A DNA stretch of 64,000 bases from Undibacterium piscinae (GCA_003970805.2 CP051152.1:682001-746000), one strand, 5' to 3'. Counted from the first letter of the stretch, positions 38,151 through 47,492 are shown. Numbers and translations: made by a program. The notes: generated by a model from the letters alone, not told the origin.

Positions 38151-39053
38151 CTAAGCCGCATTCATTTTGGCACGCAGCAGATCGCGAATGTGCGGCGCTG
38201 CCTTATACGGATCACCGGGATTGCTTTGCCCGGTGATTTCTTCCATGCGCTGTTTGACGTTACCCAGGGCTTCCGGGTGCGAGAACACATAGAACTGACC
38301 GTCACCGATCGCCTTAAAAGTGTTTTCCGCGACTTCTTGCGCACTGACTTTCCCCGACGTTACCGCTTTGTCTGACATGATTTGCGCCGCCTTTTGGCTC
38401 GCCGTGACTTTGCCGGAAGGCGCATCTTCAGGGCGATTGCGATGCGATTGACTAATCCCGGTAGGCACAAAATACGGACACAGCAGCGAAGCACCGATAG
38501 GTGCTTGCGCCAGTTGCAAATCCTGGTACAAGGTTTCAGTCAATGCCACCACCGCGTGTTTCGATACATTGTAAACACCCATGGTCGGTGCACTCAACAA
38601 GCCTGCCATCGAGGCGGTATTGACGATATGCCCTTCGTACGTGGGATCTTGTTTGGCGCACTCCAGCATCAGATTGGTGAAAATACGCACACCATGGATC
38701 ACGCCCCATAAATTGACGCCTAATACCCATTCCCAGTCAGCCTGGGTGTTTTCCCAGATCAGGCCACCGGATCCAACCCCGGCATTATTAAATACCAGAT
38801 GGACTGCGCCATACTTTTGCATGGTCGCATCGGCCAGGGCCTGCACCTGCTCAGCGTGCCGCACATCGCAACGCACCGCCAACACATCGGCTCCCAGCGC
38901 TTCCAATTCTGCCTTCACCTTATCAAGCGCATCTTGCTGCACATCGGCTACCACCAGCTTCATGCCCCTGCTTGCGCCTATCAAGGCAAACTCACGTCCA
39001 AAACCACTGGCACCGCCGGTAATGACGGCGACTCTGTCTTTAAAAACCTGCAT
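38151..39053 (-). CDS. Short-chain dehydrogenase/reductase
   Basis: A 300-residue NAD(P)-dependent oxidoreductase of the classical SDR fold. Cofactor motif VITGGASGFGREFAL at residues 10-24, NNAG motif in VFNNAGVGSGG, catalytic Ser in NTASMAGL and the YxxxK pair in YNVSKHAVVAL. The length exceeds the usual 250 residues owing to a C-terminal extension. It lies in the minus-strand beta-oxidation-like cluster, so a hydroxyacyl or alcohol substrate is likely but unproven. Confidence 0.9.
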   Translation of the reverse strand: MQVFKDRVAVITGGASGFGREFALIGASRGMKLVVADVQQDALDKVKAELEALGADVLAVRCDVRHAEQVQALADATMQKYGAVHLVFNNAGVGSGGLIWENTQADWEWVLGVNLWGVIHGVRIFTNLMLECAKQDPTYEGHIVNTASMAGLLSAPTMGVYNVSKHAVVALTETLYQDLQLAQAPIGASLLCPYFVPTGISQSHRNRPEDAPSGKVTASQKAAQIMSDKAVTSGKVSAQEVAENTFKAIGDGQFYVFSHPEALGNVKQRMEEITGQSNPGDPYKAAPHIRDLLRAKMNAA

Positions 39054-39126
39054 AGAGTGCTCCTAAGTATTATTTGAAATTCACATTCAATCGGCTTGCG
39101 ATATCGAATTGCGCTATCGACTTGCG

Positions 39127-39609
39127 TTAATCACTGCCGCAGATTTTTCTCATGTTTTCGCCCGATTTCAGACGACGTAAATATTTGAAGGTACCCATGG
39201 CTTTGGCGACCAATTTATCGCCGTTCCAGATTTCGCCTTCACAGAAACACATGGTCGTCGACTGATGAAACGCCTTGCCGTGCGCGTCTATCCTGCCGCC
39301 GGCTATACCGCCGGGTTGCAGAAAACTGGTTTTCATCTCTACCGTGACCACACCCTTGTGCTCGGCACTGAGGGAGCGTCCGGCCATCGCCATGACCACA
39401 TCGAGCATGGTCATCAATACGCCGCCATGGGTAATTTGCCAGCTATTCATGTGGCGCGTCGTCAGATCCAATGCCAGTTTGGCTTGGCCGTCTTCCATCT
39501 GTAAAAATTCTACGCCCAGTTCGTGTAAAAACGGATTAAGCGCCGGGCAAGGCTGATCGAGTTCCGCACGCGCTGGCGTTTCCTTAATTTCCATTACTGA
39601 CTCTCCCAT
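39127..39609 (-). CDS. PaaI-family hotdog thioesterase
   Basis: A 160-residue acyl-CoA thioesterase. The hotdog helix motif is HMNSWQITHGGVLMTMLDVV, with the HGG and the catalytic acidic residue following as in the PaaI family. A later strand is VTVEMKTSFLQPG. Its start codon overlaps the stop of the preceding SDR by one base (TGATG at 39607-39611), so translation is coupled. It would hydrolyse or proofread CoA esters formed by the cluster's acyl-CoA dehydrogenase. Confidence 0.88.
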   Translation of the reverse strand: MGESVMEIKETPARAELDQPCPALNPFLHELGVEFLQMEDGQAKLALDLTTRHMNSWQITHGGVLMTMLDVVMAMAGRSLSAEHKGVVTVEMKTSFLQPGGIAGGRIDAHGKAFHQSTTMCFCEGEIWNGDKLVAKAMGTFKYLRRLKSGENMRKICGSD

Positions 39610-40403
39610 CAGACCGCCGACACGCCGCCGTCTACCGCCAGGGTCTGACCGGTGATGTGCTTACCGGCATCAGACGCAAACAACAGCGCTGCGCCTTTCA
39701 GGTCTTCATCGTCGCCGATGCGTTGCAACGGCGCCTGGCGTGCCAGCTTCTCTTCGCCCAGATGTTCCAATATGCCCTTGGTCATCTTGGAAGGAAAAAA
39801 GCCCGGCGCGATAGCGTTGACCGTAATGCCATACACGCCCCACTCACCGGCCAGGGCACGGGTAAAGTTAATCACTGCCGCTTTCGAGGTGTTATACGCG
39901 ATGGTTTGCATGGTGCCAGGAGGATTGCCCGACAAACCTGCGATCGAGGCGATATTGATGATACGACCGGTTTTGCGCGGTATCATGCTGCGCTTGCCGA
40001 CTTCTTGCGAGATCATGAAAATGCTGCGGATATTCAGGTTCATCACCTTATCCCAGGCCTCGACACTATGATCTTCGGCCGGCGCACCCCAGGTGGCACC
40101 GGCGTTATTAATCAGGATATCGATGTGACCGAGGCGCGCCAGGGCTTCATCAACCAACGGCTTGATCGCGCTTTCCTGACCCAGGTCAGCGGCAATCGCA
40201 CTCGCTTGTATACCGCGGCTTTTCAGATGCGCCACTGCCTCATCGAGGTCAGATTGCTTACGCGATGACAGCACTATGGTAGCGCCCTGCTCACCTAAGG
40301 CCTCGGCCATTTGCAAACCCAAGCCACGCGAACCGCCGGTAATTAAGGCCGTCTTGCCGCTGAGGTCAAATAGTTGTTTTACGCTACGTACATTCTTTGT
40401 CAT
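39609..40403 (-). CDS. Short-chain dehydrogenase/reductase (3-oxoacyl reductase-like)
   Basis: A 264-residue SDR. Cofactor motif ALITGGSRGLGLQMAEAL, NNAG motif LINNAGATWGAP, catalytic Tyr-Lys in YNTSKAAVINFTRAL, and C-terminal GQTLAVDGGVSAV as in FabG- and gluconate-dehydrogenase-like enzymes. Translationally coupled to the thioesterase. The gap before it (40404-40519) contains GGGGGGGTATATCG and GGGTAGGAGTATCAAAAC elements. Confidence 0.9.
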   Translation of the reverse strand: MTKNVRSVKQLFDLSGKTALITGGSRGLGLQMAEALGEQGATIVLSSRKQSDLDEAVAHLKSRGIQASAIAADLGQESAIKPLVDEALARLGHIDILINNAGATWGAPAEDHSVEAWDKVMNLNIRSIFMISQEVGKRSMIPRKTGRIINIASIAGLSGNPPGTMQTIAYNTSKAAVINFTRALAGEWGVYGITVNAIAPGFFPSKMTKGILEHLGEEKLARQAPLQRIGDDEDLKGAALLFASDAGKHITGQTLAVDGGVSAV

Positions 40404-40519
40404 GCTGTCTCCATGTCTGCTCTGTGCTGCATTAAAGGGGGGGTATATCGTGTTTTCGCATCAAACCGCGCTTAAATAGTGCGCAGCGGGCTTGCTTATT
40501 TAAATACCGGGTAGGAGTA

Positions 40520-42337
40520 TCAAAACCAGGCATCCTCCATTTCCAGCGTAGTGGTATCGAGATTTGCCAGCAAATCGAGTTGCGGATGCACTTTAGGCAG
40601 CTCGTAATGGAAGAAAAACCGGCAAGCTTGCAATTTACCGGCATAGAAATCCGCCTCATGCGATTCAGTCTTGCCTACCGACAGCAAAGCTTGTTCCAGC
40701 CATATCCATGCCACCACCATATGGCCGAAGGCTTCCAGATAAATGCTGGCATTGGCCAATATCAGATTAGCGTCTTCACTGGCATACATGCGCTGTGTCA
40801 CGTAAGCGAAGCGTTGCAATACCGCATTCAAGGCTTGCGCGTAATCGCTCAACTCCGCTTGCGGCGCAGCGCGGTTGATGGTTTGCTGTATCTCACCGGC
40901 CAGCGCCCGCATGGCCGCGCCTTCTTGCATGATGACCTTGCGACCGAGCAAATCTATGCCCTGTATGCCGTGTGTGCCTTCATGGATAGGATTGAGCCGG
41001 TTATCCCGATAAAATTGCTCAACATTGTATTCGCGCGTATAGCCATAGCCGCCGTGCACTTGTATCGCCAGATTATTCGCTTCAAGGCACCATTGAGCAG
41101 GCCAGGATTTAGCCACCGGGGTGAGGATGTCGAGCAACAATAGCGCGTAGGCGCGTGCTTGCGGACTACTTGCGCTGCGCTCCTCATCGACCAGGCGCGC
41201 ACAATACAGATTCAACGCCAAGCCACCCTCGACATACGATTTCTGTGCAAGCAACATGCGTTTGACATCGGTATGCTCAATAATAGGAAGTTGCGGTGAA
41301 GCCGGGTCTTTGGCTTGCGGGTTACGCCCCTGCAAGCGGTTGCGGGCATAATCGAGCGCATGCAGATAGCCGGTATACCCCAGCATGACAGCGCCCAGAC
41401 CTACACCTATGCGCGCCTCGTTCATCATATGGAACATATTGGCCAGGCCCTTGTGCAAAGTGCCGACCAGATAGCCAACCGCACCGCCTTTTCCGCCTGG
41501 CGTAAACTTGCCCTCGCCAAAGTTAAGCAGGCAATTGGTGGTGCCGCGGTAACCCATCTTGTGATTCAGGCCCGCCAGTACCACGTCATTACGCTCACCG
41601 CGACTGCCGTCAGGGTTGACCAGTATTTTCGGAACGATAAACAGGGAAATCCCTTTGACACCGGGGATCAACTTACCGTTTTCATCGGGCACTTTGGCCA
41701 GCACCAGATGTACGATGTTTTCTGATAATTCATGATCACCGGCCGAGATCCACATCTTGTTGCCGCAGAGCCGGTAACTGCCATCGGTTTGCGGTTCAGC
41801 GCGGGTGACGATATCGGACAAACTCGAACCGGCCTGCGGTTCCGACAAGCACATGGTGCCAAAGTAGCGCCCTTCCAGCATGGGCTTGGCATATAGCTCT
41901 ATCTGCTCGGGCGTGCCACATTTCATCAGGGTATTGGCGTTGCCTATCGTCAGAAAAGGATAGGCGGCGGTACCTGCGTTGGCACCGGTAAAGTAGGCAA
42001 ATCCGGCTTTTTCAACTACGCAGGGCAACTGCATGCCGCCCAGCTCAAAATCCTGGCCGGCCGCCATCAAGCCCGCTTCGCGAAACGCGTTTAAGGCGAG
42101 CGCCACTTCGGCAATCATGTGTACCGAATTGCCGTCAAATTGCGGTTCGTTCTGATCGCTCTTCTTGTTATGCGTGGCAAACAAGTCAGTGGCGATTTGT
42201 TCGCAGGTATCTAAGGCAGCATTGAAAGTTTCGCGGCTATGCTCCGCGAAACGCGCACGTTGGTTTAGCGATTCGACGTTCAGCCATTCATACAGCAAAA
42301 ATTCGAGGTCACGGCGCGGGATGATTTTTGATTGCAT
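40520..42337 (-). CDS. Acyl-CoA dehydrogenase (600-residue class)
   Basis: FAD enzyme that introduces the first double bond of beta-oxidation; 605 residues, the large class with an extra C-terminal domain. FAD/substrate motif MCLSEPQAGSSLSDIVTRAE, then GNKMWISAGDHE. A helical-domain motif VHGGYGYTREYNVEQFYRD precedes NPIHEGTHGIQGIDLLGRK, in which the Glu is the expected catalytic base. It is the first gene of the minus-strand cluster acyl-CoA dehydrogenase, SDR, thioesterase, SDR, hydrolase. About 280 bases upstream lies the palindrome core ACGATCGT, shared with two other fatty-acid genes in the window. Confidence 0.92.
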   Translation of the reverse strand: MQSKIIPRRDLEFLLYEWLNVESLNQRARFAEHSRETFNAALDTCEQIATDLFATHNKKSDQNEPQFDGNSVHMIAEVALALNAFREAGLMAAGQDFELGGMQLPCVVEKAGFAYFTGANAGTAAYPFLTIGNANTLMKCGTPEQIELYAKPMLEGRYFGTMCLSEPQAGSSLSDIVTRAEPQTDGSYRLCGNKMWISAGDHELSENIVHLVLAKVPDENGKLIPGVKGISLFIVPKILVNPDGSRGERNDVVLAGLNHKMGYRGTTNCLLNFGEGKFTPGGKGGAVGYLVGTLHKGLANMFHMMNEARIGVGLGAVMLGYTGYLHALDYARNRLQGRNPQAKDPASPQLPIIEHTDVKRMLLAQKSYVEGGLALNLYCARLVDEERSASSPQARAYALLLLDILTPVAKSWPAQWCLEANNLAIQVHGGYGYTREYNVEQFYRDNRLNPIHEGTHGIQGIDLLGRKVIMQEGAAMRALAGEIQQTINRAAPQAELSDYAQALNAVLQRFAYVTQRMYASEDANLILANASIYLEAFGHMVVAWIWLEQALLSVGKTESHEADFYAGKLQACRFFFHYELPKVHPQLDLLANLDTTTLEMEDAWF

Positions 42338-42615
42338 AGAAAATCTTTAGAAATGCGTTAAAAAATAACAACAAAAAAAATATCGACAAAAAATAACGGA
42401 GAGAATATGGGCTACAGAGACGGTCCGGGATCACGGATGCGGCAAACCCTGGAAATTTTTAATCACCCCGGCTTTGCCCGACCATGATCATCTCTAGCGT
42501 CTCGCCAAGCCAGAAATCGGCGCGAAAATCAGCGCTTTCAACACATGCTTTCCCAGAGACACACCATGAAAACCCTCCGGCAGAAAACGGCAAAAACCAG
42601 AATAGCATATTTTTA

Positions 42616-42629
42616 GCACGATCGTTCGC
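42616..42629. promoter_or_regulatory. Palindromic core ACGATCGT (candidate operator of acyl-CoA dehydrogenase)
   Basis: GCACGATCGTTCGC, flanked by TTTTA and AAAA. The central ACGATCGT is a perfect palindrome, and the longer string ACGATCGTTC differs by one base from ACGACCGTTC upstream of the acyl-CoA ligase. Proposed as a binding site of the same regulator. Confidence 0.5.
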
Positions 42630-42722
42630 AAAATATCAACATTTACAATTCGTCGCTTTTTTTCGACACGCGACGAAGATTTTTCAAAATAATTGCTAAA
42701 GATCATAAAAAATGTACTTCTT

Positions 42723-42761
42723 TGTAAGTCTCTGTAAGTTTCAAGAAAGCGTCCTGTAAGT
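42723..42761 (+). repeat. Three TGTAAGT direct repeats upstream of the MHS transporter
   Basis: TGTAAGT at 42723-42729, 42733-42739 and 42755-42761. Start-to-start spacings are 10 and 22 bases, near one and two helical turns, ending 91 bases before the transporter start. The layout suggests an activator site; the protein is unknown. Confidence 0.45.
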
Positions 42762-42852
42762 TTTACGCTGCACACTCAACTGGCACAAAAAAGTACAGCG
42801 GTAAATTGATGGCTTTTTTTGAAGCACACTTAAAACATAACAGGAGACAAGC

Positions 42853-44538
42853 ATGGCGACAGCACAAACAGCGTCAGCGGGACAGGTAAGTAAACCGTCC
42901 GCCGGTATGACCACCGAAGAGCGCAAAGTTATTTTTGCATCTTCACTGGGCACTGTATTTGAATGGTACGATTTTTATCTGTATGGTTCGCTCGCATCCA
43001 TCATTGCCAAGCAATTTTTCGCAGGTACCGATCCAAATACGGCATTTATTTTTGCCTTGCTGGCGTTTGCCGCCGGTTTCATCGTCCGCCCTTTCGGCGC
43101 ACTGGTTTTTGGTCGTCTCGGCGACATGATCGGTCGCAAATACACTTTCCTGGTCACCATCCTGCTGATGGGTGCCTCGACATTTATCGTCGGCCTATTG
43201 CCTAACTACGCCTCCATCGGTATTGCCGCTCCTATCATCCTGGTTTCCTTGCGTATTTTGCAGGGTCTGGCATTGGGCGGTGAATACGGTGGTGCCGCCA
43301 CTTACGTCGCTGAGCATGCTCCAGACGACAAACGCGGCGCCTTCACTGCCTGGATACAAACGACAGCGACACTGGGTTTGTTCCTGTCACTGATGGTGAT
43401 TCTGGGTACACGTACCGCAATCGGCGAAGAAGCATTTGCTGATTGGGGCTGGCGCGTTCCTTTCCTGGTCTCGGTATTCCTGCTGGCAGTCTCAGTCTGG
43501 ATCCGCTTGTCCATGAACGAATCCCCTGCTTTTGCAAAAATGAAAGCTGAAGGCAAGACTTCCAAAGCGCCACTGACAGAATCTTTCGGCCAATGGAAAA
43601 ACCTGAAAATCGTTATCCTGGCATTGGTAGGTTTAACTGCTGGTCAGGCGGTAGTGTGGTACACAGGCCAATTCTATGCATTGTTCTTCCTGCAGCAAAC
43701 TTTGAAAGTAGATGGTGCTACGGCAAACATCCTGATCGCCGCTTCACTGATCATCGGTACACCGTTCTTCCTGATCTTTGGTAGCCTATCCGATAAAATC
43801 GGCCGCAAACCTATCATCATGGCTGGTTGCCTGATCGCTGCACTGACTTACTTCCCGATTTTCAGCGCCCTGACTCACTATGCAAATCCAGCCCTGGAAG
43901 CAGCATTGAAAAATGCGCCAGTCGTAGTAACTGCCGATCCTGCAGACTGCCAATTCCAGTTCAACCCTACCGGCACTAAGAAATTTACTTCTTCCTGCGA
44001 TATCGTTAAGGCGAAATTGGCTGCAGCTTCGGTCAACTACTCCAATGAAGCGGCTCCAGCCGGCACTATCGCATCGGTAAAAGTCGGCGACAAAGTGATC
44101 TCCTCATTTAACGGCACTGGCTTACCTAAAGATGAAGCTTCAGCTAAAGACAAAGCTTTTTCCAAGGAATTTGCTGATGCGATTAAAGCTGCTGGTTACC
44201 CGCCAAAAGCCGATCCTACACAAATCAACAAGCCTATGGTTTTGCTGTTGCTCACTATCTTGGTACTGTATGTCACCATGGTGTATGGTCCGATTGCAGC
44301 GATGCTGGTAGAAATGTTCCCTACCCGTATCCGCTACACATCAATGTCCCTGCCTTACCATATCGGTAACGGCTGGTTCGGTGGCTTGTTGCCAACTACG
44401 GCATTTGCCCTGGTGGCCTTCAAAGGTGATATTTACTACGGTCTGTGGTATCCGATCATCATAGCTTTGGGCACCTTTGTCATTGGTACTTTGTTCATCA
44501 AAGAAACCAAAGATAACGATATCTACGCAGCTGACTAA
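42853..44538 (+). CDS. MHS-family MFS transporter with a large soluble insert
   Basis: A 561-residue major-facilitator permease of the metabolite:proton symporter group (relatives carry shikimate, alpha-ketoglutarate, proline/betaine). N-terminal GTVFEWYDFYLYGSLASIIA, the first MFS loop in FGRLGDMIGRKYTF and the second in GSLSDKIGRKPIIM are characteristic. Between membrane helices, about residues 345-460 form a hydrophilic insert with two cysteines (PADCQFQFNPTGTKKF, SSCDIVK), as seen in many Burkholderiales homologues from memory. Strong AGGAGA precedes the start, and a terminator follows at 44603-44640. Substrate unknown; the divergent acyl-CoA dehydrogenase suggests a carboxylate. Confidence 0.88.
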   Translation: MATAQTASAGQVSKPSAGMTTEERKVIFASSLGTVFEWYDFYLYGSLASIIAKQFFAGTDPNTAFIFALLAFAAGFIVRPFGALVFGRLGDMIGRKYTFLVTILLMGASTFIVGLLPNYASIGIAAPIILVSLRILQGLALGGEYGGAATYVAEHAPDDKRGAFTAWIQTTATLGLFLSLMVILGTRTAIGEEAFADWGWRVPFLVSVFLLAVSVWIRLSMNESPAFAKMKAEGKTSKAPLTESFGQWKNLKIVILALVGLTAGQAVVWYTGQFYALFFLQQTLKVDGATANILIAASLIIGTPFFLIFGSLSDKIGRKPIIMAGCLIAALTYFPIFSALTHYANPALEAALKNAPVVVTADPADCQFQFNPTGTKKFTSSCDIVKAKLAAASVNYSNEAAPAGTIASVKVGDKVISSFNGTGLPKDEASAKDKAFSKEFADAIKAAGYPPKADPTQINKPMVLLLLTILVLYVTMVYGPIAAMLVEMFPTRIRYTSMSLPYHIGNGWFGGLLPTTAFALVAFKGDIYYGLWYPIIIALGTFVIGTLFIKETKDNDIYAAD

Positions 44539-44602
44539 ACTTCACTGCATGGTTCGTCACAGCTAACTAGCTGTAGCTACAATACAGTAGCGCAATAACA
44601 CA

Positions 44603-44640
44603 GAAGCCCCCGGAACCCTAAACGGCTCCGGGGGCTTCTT
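44603..44640 (+). terminator. Intrinsic terminator of the MHS transporter
   Basis: GAAGCCCCCGGA pairs with TCCGGGGGCTTC, followed by TTGCTTT. A strong 12-bp stem about 65 bases past the stop. Confidence 0.85.
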
Positions 44641-45227
44641 GCTTTATCTATTTAACTTATGTTGCTTATTTAGCGCTCATTGTGACGATCTCAACAGCGG
44701 CATCCGTTAGCCAGTCAACCAGTCGGACAGCAATACGCTCAGCCATCTTGCATTGGCAAATACGCGCTCATTACCTTACCCTGGCTTGCTGATTAAGAGC
44801 CAGTCAAAAGAAACCGCCAAGAGCCAAGCGGGGAATATGGCACAGTCATCGGCGTTAACACCTCGCCCGAAGAAGCATCGATATGCCCTACCGGGCAGCC
44901 TCTGCTATTCAGCGCCCCTTCAAGTCTCAGTGATTAGGGTCTTACCGCATTTCCGCGTGCGATTCGCAGAACTTGCGCCTGCCCTATCCATGCAATTTTG
45001 CCGGATAGCCGTAATAGGACGCACTCTCTCTGCTTGCAACTTCGTTTGCGGCGATCCGGCCGGCTAGATTCTGACAATACGAAAAAAACCGCTTTAGCTT
45101 GTAGGCCAAAGCGGTTTTTTGTATTACTCATCTTGCTCGAACTTGCTAGTTACAGCCAATTGCAGCCATTTATACTTGTATTACGCCTTACTTACCCAAT
45201 CAAGTACTTATGGACAGCGTAATTCCA
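44641..45227. other. Non-coding stretch between transporters, no gene supported
   Basis: 587 bases with only short frames of no recognisable content on either strand. A bidirectional terminator sits at 45083-45120. It may be remnant DNA, because a coherent-looking minus-strand end (VDWLTDAAVEIVTMSAK before a TAA near 44668) is present without a usable gene body. Confidence 0.5.
45083..45120. terminator. Bidirectional intrinsic terminator downstream of narK2
   Basis: AAAAAAACCGCTTT, loop, AAAGCGGTTTTTT. It lies 108 bases past the narK2 stop on the minus strand. Confidence 0.85.
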
Positions 45228-46610
45228 TTAGCAAGGCATTTCTGCGCCCTTGCGGGAATAGTAGAACCAGGTAATGAGCATACAGCTGACATAAAATGCG
45301 ATGAAAGTGTACAAAGCCATGTCTGGTGCGCCAGTCATCTTGATTGAGGTACCAAAACCCTGCGGAATGAAGAACCCGCCGTAAGCACCGATAGCACCGG
45401 AGAAACCCAGAACCGCTGCAGATTCCTTCGCCGCATCGAGCTTGGATTGTTTCAGGGCCGCCTCGCCTTTACCGGCGGCAGCACGTTCTCTCTCGGTCTG
45501 GAAGATGATAGGAATCATGCAGAATGTAGAGCCATTACCAAGACCGGTCAGGATGAACATACCGATGAATGAACCGAGGAACATCATGAAGTTGTGATCA
45601 TGCAAGGCAGGCAAAATACCGACAACGATAGTGGCAACCATCGCCGCAAATACCCACAGAGTCAGGCGTGCACCACCGATTTTATCGGCCAGAATACCAC
45701 CGACAGGACGGGCCAATGCACCAGCTAAAGGGCCGAGAAAGGCAAATTTGGTAACATCCACCTCTGGAAACTGGGCTTTGATCAACATCGCGAAACCAGC
45801 GGAAAAGCCAATAAACGAACCAAAAGTACCGATATACAACCAGCACATCAACCAGTTGTGCTTACGCTTGAAAATTACGGCCTGATCGGCGAAGGATGCT
45901 TTAGCCGATGCGATATCGTTCATGCCAAACCATGCGGCAAGCGTTGCCGCGACGATGAAAGGAACCCAGATAAAGCCTGCATTACCCAGCCAGAACATTT
46001 TATCGACACCTGTCTTGGCATTGTGAAACAAGAAACCGTCACCAGAGATGGCTGCACCGAACATCGCGGAAGAAATTGCCAAAGGAGCGACAAACTGCAC
46101 CACGGAAACGCCCAAATTGCCGATCCCGGCATTCATGCCGGTTGCATAGCCCTTGCGGGACTTAGGAAAGAAAAAGCTGATGTTAGCCATACTCGAGCTG
46201 AAATTGCCACCACCCAGACCGCACAACAGAGCCAGTATCAGCAAAGTGGAATAACTGGTAGTAGGATCTTGCAACGCAAAACCCATACCAATTGCCGGGA
46301 TCAACAAACTGGCGGTAGAAATCGCAGTCCATTTACGGCCGCCAAAAATAGGAATCAGAAAAGAATAAAAGATCCTCAGCGTGGCACCTGACAATGCCGG
46401 CAAAGCTGTCAGGAAAAACAACTGGTCTTTGCTAAACTTGAAGCCGGCCTTATCCAGGTTGGCGGCCACCACACTCCACAGCATCCATACCGAAAACGCG
46501 AGCATCAGCGCAGGTATCGAGATCCACAAGTTACGGTTAGCAATCGCACTACCTTCTTTGCTCCAGAACTCGGTGTTCTCCGGTTCCCACTTGGTCAGAA
46601 CATGACTCAT
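45228..46610 (-). CDS. narK: Nitrate/nitrite transporter (NarK2-like)
   Basis: A 460-residue MFS permease of the nitrate-nitrite porter family with about 12 membrane helices. The first nitrate signature lies in GMNAGIGNLGVSVVQFVAPL, and the second glycine-rich stretch in GAIGAYGGFFIPQGFG. Family text FSSSMANISFFFPKSRKGYA precedes the first. GGAG lies ahead of the ATG. It follows a truncated narK1 by 23 bases on the same strand, reproducing the narK1-narK2 pair that precedes narGHJI in many betaproteobacteria. No nitrate reductase genes follow here, and a terminator comes instead. Confidence 0.9.
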   Translation of the reverse strand: MSHVLTKWEPENTEFWSKEGSAIANRNLWISIPALMLAFSVWMLWSVVAANLDKAGFKFSKDQLFFLTALPALSGATLRIFYSFLIPIFGGRKWTAISTASLLIPAIGMGFALQDPTTSYSTLLILALLCGLGGGNFSSSMANISFFFPKSRKGYATGMNAGIGNLGVSVVQFVAPLAISSAMFGAAISGDGFLFHNAKTGVDKMFWLGNAGFIWVPFIVAATLAAWFGMNDIASAKASFADQAVIFKRKHNWLMCWLYIGTFGSFIGFSAGFAMLIKAQFPEVDVTKFAFLGPLAGALARPVGGILADKIGGARLTLWVFAAMVATIVVGILPALHDHNFMMFLGSFIGMFILTGLGNGSTFCMIPIIFQTERERAAAGKGEAALKQSKLDAAKESAAVLGFSGAIGAYGGFFIPQGFGTSIKMTGAPDMALYTFIAFYVSCMLITWFYYSRKGAEMPC

Positions 46611-46633
46611 TTTGTACTCCCTATTAGAATAAT

Positions 46634-47491
46634 TTAAGCTGGCAAACTTGCTTTTGCTGTCATTGCAATTTCATTGCGGAACTGGAAATGCATCCATACC
46701 AGCGACACACAGACACTGCCATACAAGAGCATGAAGCAGGAGCTACGAACACCAGTGATATCAACCAAGGCACCAAACATGATAGGCAAGATGAAGCCAC
46801 CGAGACCACCAGCCAGACCGACTACGCCAGAGACCGCACCAATGTTTTGACCGTAATCGTCAGAAATAAATTTGAATACAGATGCCTTACCGATGGCCAT
46901 AGCAATACCAACAACAAATAACAATGCAGTAAACATCACTGGTGTCAGTCCGATGTGGAAATTTTGCATCCCTGTAACGGTTTTGATGCTGAATTCAGTC
47001 TGCGGATAAGACAACAAAAAGAAGGCTACCCAGCAAACCCACATCACCCACCAGGTCACTTTGTAAGCACCGTATTTATCGGACATCCAGCCACCGAGTG
47101 CACGCAAGACACCGCCCGGCAGGGAGAAACAGGCTGCCAGCAAAGCGGCGCTCTTGATATCGAAGCCATATTCGGTCACATAGTATTTGACCATCCACAA
47201 ACTCAGACCGACGTAACCACCGAACACCACTGAATAGTATTGGCAATAGCGCCATACTTTAGGGTCTTTCAGCATTTTGAGCTGCGCCATAAAACTGATG
47301 TTTGATTTGACGTTATGCTCAGGATCAGTCGCGGAGAACACCCAGAAAATCAAGGCGGCAGCCAACATCATTACCGCATAGACTTTAGGTACCAAAGTCC
47401 AGCCGGCGGCGGCGATCAATACCGGAGCGATGAACTTATTGACAGCGGCTCCGGAATTGCCGGCACCGAAGATACCCATGGCCAAGCCTTG
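46634..47491 (-). pseudogene. narK: narK1, 5'-truncated nitrate transporter
   Basis: A C-terminal remnant of about 283 codons of a nitrate/nitrite porter that should be at least 400 residues. It begins directly at the first nitrate signature (GLAMGIFGAGNSGAAVNKF) and keeps the second (SGVVGLAGGLGGFILPIMFG). The first three or four membrane helices are missing. Homology starts within a few bases of the thrC stop (47493-47495), so the 5' part was cut exactly there. A TTG at 47485 could start translation, but the product should not transport. Confidence 0.85.
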
Positions 47492-47492
47492 A

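Larger units (their letters stand above)
42338..42852. other. Divergent regulatory region, no gene seen
   Basis: 515 bases between the acyl-CoA dehydrogenase (minus) and the MHS transporter (plus). It contains the ACGATCGTTC palindrome at 42618-42627 and three TGTAAGT direct repeats (42723-42761). AT-rich stretches suit promoters on both sides, but no hexamer pair stands out. No coding frame or RNA gene is seen. Confidence 0.6.

Noticed and set aside
44753..45131. Short frames on both strands between the MHS transporter and narK
   Set aside because: No ribosome binding sites, no motifs, and they run through or into a terminator hairpin.
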